From Bacillota bacterium (lineage in GTDB: Bacteria; Bacillota; Clostridia; Lachnospirales; Lachnospiraceae), in assembly GCA_023386815.1 (NCBI GenBank), contig JAEWIZ010000023.1, forward strand, positions 1 to 64,000: a stretch of DNA of 64,000 bases. The letters are read 5' to 3'. This document shows positions 43,968-51,003 of this stretch, in pieces. Each line of letters starts with the position of its first letter. Positions within the stretch are counted from its first letter, which is position 1. The position numbers and the translations under genes are program-made. The notes under the pieces are model-generated. The model searched no databases. It was given only the letters and a program-made list of their open reading frames with translations, and was not told the origin of the DNA.

Positions 43968-45257
43968 ATGAATGTATTAGTTGTAGATGACAGTCAGCTC
44001 AATCTTGCTATTGCCAAACGATATCTCGAAGCAATCCCTGACATCACACAGATTGTTTTATGTAATAACCCAAACAAAGCGAAAAAACTTCTGGATGAAG
44101 AAGGAATTGATATTTTAATTCTGGATATCATAATGCCTGGGGTCACCGGATTTGATATTATTGCAACATTACGTTCTGACCCAAAGTATGATGATTTACT
44201 CATTATCATGTTAACCTCACTGGAGGATATGGATAGCTATCAAAGATGCTTTGAACTTGGTGTTTTTGACTATATTAATAAACCAATCAATGCAATGGAG
44301 TTTACCGCACGGTTAAAGGTTGCCATTGAATGGAAGAATAACTCAAATCATTTAAAATCTCTGATCAATGTAATCACCAAGCAAAACGAAGAGTTAAAAG
44401 AGATGAATGCCAAGCTTACGGAAGCAAAGTTTAGCCTGGTACAATCAGAAAAAATGGCTGCCATCGGCCAGCTTGCTGCCGGTATTGCTCATGAAATCAA
44501 TAACCCAATGGGCTTTGTGAATAGTAATTTTGATGTATTAAAAAAATATTTTAAGAGAATTATAGAGTTTATTAACTATGTGAACACTAAGTTTAGTAGC
44601 AATAATTTCTTCGAGCATCAGGTATTGGCAGAATGTGCTGCTGAAGTGGAAGCAAAGTACAAAGCTTTAAAGCTGGATTTAATCATGGATGAGCTGGATG
44701 GAATTTTTGTAGACTCTTCCGCAGGGATTCAAAGAGTTACGGAAATTGTCCAATCTCTTCGAATCTATGCTCGTACCTCTGCGGATGGTGAGAAGGATAC
44801 CATGGTATTGCATAGCCTTATTCAACAGGTACTGCTAATCACCAAAAACGAATTAAAATTCATTACAAAGGTTGACCTAGATGTTCCTGAGGATATCATT
44901 CTTTATTGTAACCGAATCCAGCTTGGTCAGGTATTTGTCAATATCATCCTAAATGCAGCTCAAGCCATCAAGTCACAGCAGCGCGAGGATATGGGCACAA
45001 TTAAAATAAGTGCTGAAGTGGTTGATCAGAAGATCAAAATCAAATTTCAGGATGATGGACCCGGGATTCCGCAGGAGAATTTATCAAAAATTTTTGAACC
45101 GTTTTTTACGACCAAGGAAATCGGAAAGGGAACCGGACTTGGCTTAAGTGTTTCCTATGATATTATCGTCAACAAGCATAACGGTTCCTTTGAGGTAAGC
45201 AGTGAGCTTGGAAAAGGTGCCACATTCACTGTTATTTTGCCCATTGTGACAGCATAG
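43968..45257 (+). CDS. Response-regulator/histidine-kinase hybrid (REC at the N-terminus)
   Basis: A 429-aa soluble protein. Residues 1-120 form a receiver domain: VLVVDDSQLN start and phospho-acceptor in ILILDIIMPGVTGFDI near residue 50. A coiled-coil segment follows, then HisKA with phospho-His in LAAGIAHEINNPMGF near 170 and an ATPase domain with DDGPGIPQENLSKIFEPFFT and GKGTGLGLSVSYDI. It has no transmembrane helix. GGGGG stands 8 nt before the ATG. The next gene encodes a REC-HDOD protein, a likely phosphotransfer partner. Confidence 0.92.
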   Translation: MNVLVVDDSQLNLAIAKRYLEAIPDITQIVLCNNPNKAKKLLDEEGIDILILDIIMPGVTGFDIIATLRSDPKYDDLLIIMLTSLEDMDSYQRCFELGVFDYINKPINAMEFTARLKVAIEWKNNSNHLKSLINVITKQNEELKEMNAKLTEAKFSLVQSEKMAAIGQLAAGIAHEINNPMGFVNSNFDVLKKYFKRIIEFINYVNTKFSSNNFFEHQVLAECAAEVEAKYKALKLDLIMDELDGIFVDSSAGIQRVTEIVQSLRIYARTSADGEKDTMVLHSLIQQVLLITKNELKFITKVDLDVPEDIILYCNRIQLGQVFVNIILNAAQAIKSQQREDMGTIKISAEVVDQKIKIKFQDDGPGIPQENLSKIFEPFFTTKEIGKGTGLGLSVSYDIIVNKHNGSFEVSSELGKGATFTVILPIVTA

Positions 45258-45332
45258 TTACAATGCTTAATCATTAGTTATGTTACTTAATGAAAAGCAC
45301 CTACATATTACAAACATTGAAAGGATGAGGGT

Positions 45333-46517
45333 ATGAAAAAGATTTTAGTAGTTGATGACGAGATTCAGATTTTAAAAGCTCTATCAAGAATGTTCTTAGA
45401 AACAGATTATGACATACTTACTGCAGAGAATGGTCAGGAAGCCTTAAAGCTAATAGAAACAAATCAGATCGATATGGTGATCAGCGATATGCGGATGCCC
45501 ATTCTGGATGGCTATCAACTACTTAGTATCGTCAAAGAAAAATACCCAAAGATCATTCGAATTATTTTAAGCGGTTACGCTGATGAGAAGCCCATGTTCA
45601 AAGCCTTGTTGCATAATATTGCAACACTCTATGTGTTCAAGCCCTGGAACAACAACGTACTTCTAGAAAGTATCGATAAGCTTTTTGCAGATAATACTCA
45701 GTTATGCTCCGATGGTTTGTCTGAGCTTATCAAGGATCTGGGCTGCACCTCATGCATTCCTAAGAATTGCGAGAAAATGATCTCTCTCATTGAAGCAGAG
45801 GACATGGAACAGCTCATTATAGAAATGGAGAATGACCCCGATATATCAAGCCTATTGCACCAGGTCACAAGCTCCGCTGTCTATGGTGTTATGCCAAACA
45901 CGGTAAAACAAGCAGCTATTTATATTGGTTTACCAAATCTAAAATGTTTCCTGCATTGGGCATGTGTCATCAGTGCAACCAAGCAGACCGAGGATATCGG
46001 TGGAAGTCCGGAAATACTTTGGCAGCACTCTTACTTAACAAACCGAATCCTTCTCTTCTTTTATGAAGCCTTCCTTCATAAACAGCCACCGGATTCTGCT
46101 ATGTTTGCTGGATTATTGCATAATATAGGTCTGATTATAATCATAAATGCCTTGCAAAAAAAGGGTGAAATTGACCAGCGAAATCTCACAGTCAATGATT
46201 TTATCCGAATGGAGCATGGGGATTATGAGAAGAAGCATCAGGAAATCGGTGCTTATTTTCTGGATCAATGGGATATCCCCTTCCAAATGTATGAGGTAGC
46301 ATTAAGTCATCATAAGCCGATGCAATCCTCCATCATATTTAATGAACTGGTTTATGCTGTGCATCTGGCTCAGGCCTATGCCTGGAAGGCTTTAGATGGT
46401 GCCAATCAGATTTCGGTAGAACCCGAGGTATTTGAACAACTGGGCATTAGCAAAGCTGATTTTGAGAAAAAGCTGTATCGCTATTTAAAATGTGGTCTCT
46501 CGTTCCAGAATCCTTAG
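45333..46517 (+). CDS. Response regulator with HDOD output domain
   Basis: A 394-aa protein. The receiver domain has KKILVVDDEIQILKAL and the phospho-acceptor Asp in MVISDMRMPILDGYQL, plus the conserved Lys in VFKPWNNN. From about 150 to 390 lies an HDOD domain (a metal-independent relative of HD phosphohydrolases): ISSLLHQVTSSAVYG, MFAGLLHNIGLIIIINALQK, and SHHKPMQ. Such output domains act in regulatory hubs, not known enzymes. AAGGATGAGGG precedes the ATG. The gene lies 75 bp after the kinase and its 3' end overlaps the opposite-strand YkgJ-type gene by 33 bp. Confidence 0.92.
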   Translation: MKKILVVDDEIQILKALSRMFLETDYDILTAENGQEALKLIETNQIDMVISDMRMPILDGYQLLSIVKEKYPKIIRIILSGYADEKPMFKALLHNIATLYVFKPWNNNVLLESIDKLFADNTQLCSDGLSELIKDLGCTSCIPKNCEKMISLIEAEDMEQLIIEMENDPDISSLLHQVTSSAVYGVMPNTVKQAAIYIGLPNLKCFLHWACVISATKQTEDIGGSPEILWQHSYLTNRILLFFYEAFLHKQPPDSAMFAGLLHNIGLIIIINALQKKGEIDQRNLTVNDFIRMEHGDYEKKHQEIGAYFLDQWDIPFQMYEVALSHHKPMQSSIIFNELVYAVHLAQAYAWKALDGANQISVEPEVFEQLGISKADFEKKLYRYLKCGLSFQNP

Positions 46518-46763
46518 GTATTCCATAGCTGCATTGTTATCTGCACCGCACATTTCCTTGGAAGGCTTAAGACTAGAGCAAACTGCTGGCCGGAGCGAGG
46601 AGCCAAAGAGGTTACAGAGATTCTCCTCTGACAACTGAATACAACGAACTCCTGCCGGCTTTCCCTTTGGCATTCCTGGGATAGCAGAAGAAATTGAGGG
46701 CGCGATGCAACATGCACCGCACCCTTTTCTACATTCTATGATCGGAACGTCTTGATTAAGCAT
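46485..46763 (-). CDS. YkgJ-type cysteine cluster protein
   Basis: A 92-aa protein with eight cysteines in the zinc- or iron-binding pattern of the YkgJ/UPF0153 family: ECRKGCGACC near residue 12, then CIQLSEENLCNLF and PAVCSSLKPSKEMC. Function unknown; metal binding is likely. The ATG preferred here has GGAGA 6 nt before it, 6 nt inside the longest frame. It overlaps the upstream NADH-oxidase-like gene by 8 bp, indicating translational coupling, and overlaps the convergent REC-HDOD gene at its end. Confidence 0.85.
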   Translation of the reverse strand: MLNQDVPIIECRKGCGACCIAPSISSAIPGMPKGKPAGVRCIQLSEENLCNLFGSSLRPAVCSSLKPSKEMCGADNNAAMEYLRILERETTF

Positions 46764-48120
46764 GCTCACTCTCCAACTTTCTTTCTTGCTCCAAAGCCGC
46801 TTGCGCTAATAAATTCAAGTAATTCCACGGTCTGTTAAAGTGTGGCTGGAAAAAGAAATCTACATATGCCAGGTCTTCAATGGTCATATGATTCTGAATT
46901 GCCAGTGATAAGGTATTTGCAGATTGCGTAATATCATATTTGGACATAACCTGTCCTCCCACGATTCGGTTAGTTCCAACCTCATACACTAACTGCATTA
47001 ATACCTCTTCCGTCGTTGGCATAAATTCCGGACGGTACATATCCTTGAAAATAACGGCCCGAACCTTCAAGCCAAAGGCCGGTGCACTTCCCACTGTAAC
47101 TCCAGTAGAGCCTATGTTATAGCCAAATAAATGCAGACCTGAGGTTGACTGTGTTCCACGGTATTTTACCTTTGGTGCTCCGATATTCTTTCCGATCAGC
47201 ATTCCCATTCGAACTGCATTTGTTGCCAAAGGAATATATGCCTGCCCTCCGCTCGGATTATAATGTACGCAGCAGCTGTCTCCGGCTGCAAAAATATCCG
47301 GATCACTGGTTCTCATATATTCATCTACGATAATTGCTCCATTGGGAAGCATATCAACCTTTCCATTTAGAAGCTCATTATTAGGTCGAAAACCTACACA
47401 CAGGATTACCATGTCAGCTTCATATTCCTTTTCCGAGGTAACAACGGATTTAACCTTGCCCTCCGCATCAGCCTGAAAGCTTTGTACTACCTGATTAAGT
47501 GCAAGTGTAATACCTCGATCCTGTAAATCCTGCTCTATAATATCAGTGAACTCCTTATCTAAATACTTATTCAGAATCCGATCCAATCCATCTACTAAAG
47601 TTACTTCCTTTCCTGATTCACGGAAGGCTTCCACCAGTTCAATACCGATATAGCCACCGCCAACAATTACTACTTTATTGGCAGTCTGTGTCTGATTGAT
47701 AATCGTATTCGCCTGCTCATAATTCTTGCATAATAATATATTCTTACTGTCTATCCCAGGTATTGGTGGAATAATAGGCCAGGAGCCTGTGGTATTAACA
47801 AGCTTATCGTATTCTACCTCAACCAGCTCTCCAGTTGTCAGATTCTCAGCTACTACTTTTTTTGCTTGTGTGTCTATACTTTTCACATTATGCTTAATGT
47901 ATATCTTCGCACCCATTGAATGTAGTTCTTCTGGGTTTGAGTAAAACAGTCCTTTCGCATCCTTTACTACTCCACCTACATATAAGGCAATGCCGCAGGA
48001 TAAGAACGATATGTTATCATTACGTTCAAATATCGTTATTTCTGCCTCCGGGTTCTCCTTTAAAATAGTCTTTACCGCACTTGTGCCGGCATGAGTACAT
48101 CCAATAACTACTACTTTCAT
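46756..48120 (-). CDS. NADH oxidase/CoA-disulfide-reductase family flavoprotein
   Basis: A 454-aa FAD- and NAD(P)H-dependent oxidoreductase. It has VVVIGCTHAGTSAVKTIL as a near-Rossmann FAD motif, the redox-active Cys near residue 43 in SFLSCGIALYVGG, a second dinucleotide motif VVIVGGGYIGIELVEAF and the FAD-binding IFAAGDSCCVHYN. The family includes H2O-forming NADH oxidases and CoA-disulfide reductases; the FLSCGIALY motif is more typical of the NADH oxidase group. AAGGAGG precedes the ATG. The gene sits downstream of a Fur-type box and a 12-bp repeat leader. Confidence 0.9.
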   Translation of the reverse strand: MKVVVIGCTHAGTSAVKTILKENPEAEITIFERNDNISFLSCGIALYVGGVVKDAKGLFYSNPEELHSMGAKIYIKHNVKSIDTQAKKVVAENLTTGELVEVEYDKLVNTTGSWPIIPPIPGIDSKNILLCKNYEQANTIINQTQTANKVVIVGGGYIGIELVEAFRESGKEVTLVDGLDRILNKYLDKEFTDIIEQDLQDRGITLALNQVVQSFQADAEGKVKSVVTSEKEYEADMVILCVGFRPNNELLNGKVDMLPNGAIIVDEYMRTSDPDIFAAGDSCCVHYNPSGGQAYIPLATNAVRMGMLIGKNIGAPKVKYRGTQSTSGLHLFGYNIGSTGVTVGSAPAFGLKVRAVIFKDMYRPEFMPTTEEVLMQLVYEVGTNRIVGGQVMSKYDITQSANTLSLAIQNHMTIEDLAYVDFFFQPHFNRPWNYLNLLAQAALEQERKLESEHA

Positions 48121-48268
48121 TGCTCTTCCTCCTTCTCAATTTGGTAACTATGGCTCCATTTCTACTTTGGATAAAAGTTGAGATGAACACTTTGGTTAGT
48201 AAATTCATAATTATATATTTAAATATTATCTATGACCACATACTTTTTATTCTTGTTTCATCTAATTA

Positions 48269-48401
48269 TGATCTTGATAATAATGTTGATCTTATTAATG
48301 ATCTTATTAATGATCTTATTAGTGATCTTACTAATGATCTTACTAATGATCTTACTAATGATATTAATGATCTTATTAATGATCTTATTAGTGATTATTC
48401 T
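48269..48401. repeat. 12-bp tandem repeat in the leader of the NADH-oxidase-like gene
   Basis: About ten copies of a 12-bp unit (consensus AATGATCTTATT, with AATGATCTTACT and AGTGATCTTACT variants) and one 9-bp partial unit. The array lies 150-280 bp before the flavoprotein ATG. It would be transcribed if the promoter near the Fur-type box is used. Read on the plus strand it could encode a run of NDLIND-like repeats, but no gene is supported. Confidence 0.85.
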
Positions 48402-48501
48402 ATATTACCTATCATAACCTTAATAGTCATTTACGATAATATTAGTTAGGATAATAAAAATACATATTTATTTGGTGTTAAACTTTTAACGAAGCTCATC
48501 A

Positions 48502-48520
48502 AATGATAATCATTATCATT
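48502..48520. promoter_or_regulatory. Fur-type box (perfect 19-bp palindrome)
   Basis: AATGATAATCATTATCATT is a 9-1-9 inverted repeat and contains TGATAATCATTATCA, an exact match to the 7-1-7 Fur consensus TGATAATNATTATCA. On the minus strand it follows a weak promoter-like TTCAAA...TACAAT/CAATAT region. The only gene downstream in that direction is the NADH-oxidase-like gene, 380 bp away. Iron-dependent repression is inferred; a related metal regulator of the same superfamily cannot be excluded. Confidence 0.75.
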
Positions 48521-48618
48521 TACTATATTGTATTACATTAATCCTACTTTGAATATAGGTATTTTGTACAATTATTTTATTTAAAAAATGATTCCTTTCA
48601 GCTTTCTGCTACCTCACA

Positions 48619-49602
48619 TTAGCAGATCCTTGGCAATCCTTCTCCATACAGGACATCGATCCTACGCGTTCCTTTTAAGGCAGTAGTCATTACTACATCT
48701 TTTCCTTCTATAATCCTGCCAATCACTGCTGCATTCTTACCGTATTTACTGGATTTCATAACCATTAATGCTTTCTCTGCCTGCTCCTTTGGAACAACAG
48801 CAATCAACTTCCCTTCATTTGCCATGTAGAGAGGATCTAAGCCCAGTATATCGCAAAAGCCTTTGACTTCCCTGCTGATTGGCAGGAGCTCTTCCTCCAG
48901 CTCAACACAGCATCCTGATTTTTCTGCTGCCTCATTTAATACCGTTGCTAACCCGCCTCTCGTCACATCTCTCATACAATGAATATCTATCTTTTCTTTT
49001 ATAAGTTTTAACACCATAGCATTTAGTGGTGCACAATCACTTTGAATGGAATTTTCAATTTCCATACGGCTTGATAATATGGCTGCATGATGCTCTCCCA
49101 GATATCCGGACAATATGATAACATCACCTACACGGCAATTGGCGATACTAATACCTTTTTTTATTACCTCTCCAATACCAGAGGTATTAATATAAATGCC
49201 GCCCCTGCCTTCCACCACCTTGGTATCTCCTGCCACAATCTGAACCTTTGCCTCCTTTGCTGCCTTTGCCATAGAGGCGACCACTAATTTAAGTGTCTCT
49301 AGCGACACTCCTTCCTCAAGAATAAAGCCAGCGGTTAGATATCTAGGCACTGCTCCCATCACGGACAGATCGTTGACTGTGCCACATACTGCCAGTTTTC
49401 CAATATCACCTCCTGGGAAGAACATTGGCGTTACCACAAAGGAATCTGTGGTGTATGCTATTTTCCCTTTTACACTAATTAACGCTGAGTCCTCAAGTCT
49501 GTCTATTATTTTATTATGAAATGCTTCCAAAAAAATCTCTTGTATTAAACTGCTGGTCTGCTTTCCACCACTGCCGTAAGTCATATCTATCAGTTTGCTC
49601 AT
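48619..49602 (-). CDS. hypE: Hydrogenase maturation protein HypE
   Basis: A 327-aa protein that dehydrates an S-carboxamide on its C-terminal cysteine to a thiocyanate, donating cyanide to the NiFe active-site iron. The protein ends exactly in PRIC, the diagnostic C-terminus. It belongs to the PurM/ThiL-like ATP-binding fold: IDMTYGSGGKQTSSLI at the start, ALISVKGKIAYTTDSFVV and CMRDVTRGGLATVLNEAA. The start giving MSKLIDM follows GGAGAGGGAG. It is the last gene of the ech-hyp operon, 22 bp after hypD. Confidence 0.96.
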   Translation of the reverse strand: MSKLIDMTYGSGGKQTSSLIQEIFLEAFHNKIIDRLEDSALISVKGKIAYTTDSFVVTPMFFPGGDIGKLAVCGTVNDLSVMGAVPRYLTAGFILEEGVSLETLKLVVASMAKAAKEAKVQIVAGDTKVVEGRGGIYINTSGIGEVIKKGISIANCRVGDVIILSGYLGEHHAAILSSRMEIENSIQSDCAPLNAMVLKLIKEKIDIHCMRDVTRGGLATVLNEAAEKSGCCVELEEELLPISREVKGFCDILGLDPLYMANEGKLIAVVPKEQAEKALMVMKSSKYGKNAAVIGRIIEGKDVVMTTALKGTRRIDVLYGEGLPRIC

Positions 49603-49624
49603 TACTCCCTCTCCTAAATGTGCC

Positions 49625-50665
49625 TCAATTACCGTTCTTATACCAGATCCCACAAGCACCCTCCATGGAAACCATACAGGGTCCTATCGCATTCATCGGT
49701 GTACATACCTTTTGAAAGAGCGGACATTCTACGGGATGAATCCTTCCCAGGATTACATCGGCACACCTGCAGCCCTTTGGCAATAGCTCCTCTCGGGTCT
49801 CTAAGTCGCTGCCCGCATCATAAATGTCATATTCCCGCTTCAACTTAAGTCCGGAATGTTCCAGTTTTCCAATCCCTCTCCAATGTTCTGAAACAGTATC
49901 AAAATATCGGTTGATTAACTGTGTAGCTCTTTCATTCCCTTTCTCTGTGACTACACTGGAGTAGAAATTCTTAACACTGGGTCTATTGAATTTTAGCTGC
50001 TCGACTATCTCATATACAGCAGTCAAAATATGTTCGCCCTCAAAACCGGCAATCACAAAAGGTTTCTGATATCGCATGGATAATTCCTGATAAATAGAAC
50101 TTCCTGTGATAACGCTCACATGCCCTGGACATAAGAATGCATCGATATCCTCCTGGTCACAGAGAAAAGCCAGCGCCGGAAGAATTGTCTTTATTGAAGT
50201 CATTAATTTCAGGTTTTTTATCTCATGCTCTTTAATTGCTTCCACCAACAGAGCATAAATTGGTGCAGTTGTCTCAAAGCCCACCGCCGCAAAGATATAG
50301 TTCATATGTCTATGTTCCAGCGCAATCATTACTGCGGCTAAAGGGGAATAAAGAATTTGAACCTTTGCACCCTTTGCTTTAGCCTCCGTAAGAGAGATGC
50401 TGCTCCCTTTCACCTTCATCATATCCCCAAAGGTCAGAATACAATAATCCTCCTTTAAGGCATATTCGATCAAGCGATCAATATAAGCGGAGGAGGTAAC
50501 ACAAACAGGGCATCCCGGCCCTGAGATTAGCTGTATGTTAGGAGACAACAGACTTCTAATTCCATTTTTGAAAATACTCGCCGTATGAGTTCCACAGACC
50601 TCCATGATTTTAACAGGTCTGCCATTATAGTTTTTCAGTTCCTGCTTCACCTGTTCAATCGTCAT
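49625..50665 (-). CDS. hypD: Hydrogenase maturation protein HypD
   Basis: A 346-aa [4Fe-4S] scaffold protein on which HypC and HypE assemble the Fe(CN)2CO unit. Conserved motifs are KIMEVCGTHTASIFKNGI near residue 25, ISGPGCPVCVT near 60, FAAVGFETTAP and cysteine-rich C-terminal LLPKGCRCADVILG with GPCMVSMEGACGIWY. The ATG at MTIEQV (GGAG 10 nt before it) is preferred over a TTG 18 nt upstream. It overlaps hypC by 11 bp. Confidence 0.96.
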   Translation of the reverse strand: MTIEQVKQELKNYNGRPVKIMEVCGTHTASIFKNGIRSLLSPNIQLISGPGCPVCVTSSAYIDRLIEYALKEDYCILTFGDMMKVKGSSISLTEAKAKGAKVQILYSPLAAVMIALEHRHMNYIFAAVGFETTAPIYALLVEAIKEHEIKNLKLMTSIKTILPALAFLCDQEDIDAFLCPGHVSVITGSSIYQELSMRYQKPFVIAGFEGEHILTAVYEIVEQLKFNRPSVKNFYSSVVTEKGNERATQLINRYFDTVSEHWRGIGKLEHSGLKLKREYDIYDAGSDLETREELLPKGCRCADVILGRIHPVECPLFQKVCTPMNAIGPCMVSMEGACGIWYKNGN

Positions 50666-50882
50666 TCCTTGCAATCTCCTCAAGTTCCAAGAAGATCGAT
50701 AGCATCTCTTCTGCCATATCTTTTCTCAAAACCTCTATTACACAACCAGCATGAATCAGCACATAATCTCCTATCCTTGCATCCACCAGCCTTATATTGG
50801 CATTGGTAATATTATTCATAATATCCACCTTTGCAAAATCTCCGTCTATCTCTATAATCTTACCTGGAACTGCTACACACAT
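50655..50882 (-). CDS. hypC: Hydrogenase maturation chaperone HypC
   Basis: A 75-aa HypC/HupF-family chaperone with the required N-terminal Met-Cys (MCVAVPGKIIEIDGDFAK) whose Cys2 binds the iron precursor, and a conserved GDYVLIHAGCVIEVL segment. It has the normal length. It overlaps hypD by 11 bp. A degenerate repeat separates it from hypF. Confidence 0.95.
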   Translation of the reverse strand: MCVAVPGKIIEIDGDFAKVDIMNNITNANIRLVDARIGDYVLIHAGCVIEVLRKDMAEEMLSIFLELEEIARNDD

Positions 50883-50885
50883 GAT

Positions 50886-50993
50886 CTATCTGCCTTTCTG
50901 ATGTCCAATCTGCCTTTCTGATGCTTAATCTGCCTGCCTTTCTGATGCATAATCTATCTCTCTGTGCTTAATCTGTCTGTCTTTCTGATGCTC
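50886..50993. repeat. Degenerate ~21-bp repeat between hypF and hypC
   Basis: Five imperfect tandem units of 19-24 bp built on ATCTGCCTTTCTGATGCTTA fill the gap between the two genes. Spacing varies because short insertions occur in several copies. No coding frame or hairpin is evident. Confidence 0.75.
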
Positions 50994-51003
50994 AAACAAT
51001 CAT

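Noticed and set aside
48120..48449. 109-aa plus-strand frame with NDLIND repeats
   Set aside because: Its open reading is produced by the 12-bp tandem repeat and it starts opposite the start codon of the flavoprotein gene. No ribosome binding site or family match.
48619..49602. selD (selenophosphate synthetase) for the PurM-fold gene
   Set aside because: The protein ends in PRIC and lies in a hyp cluster, which identifies HypE.
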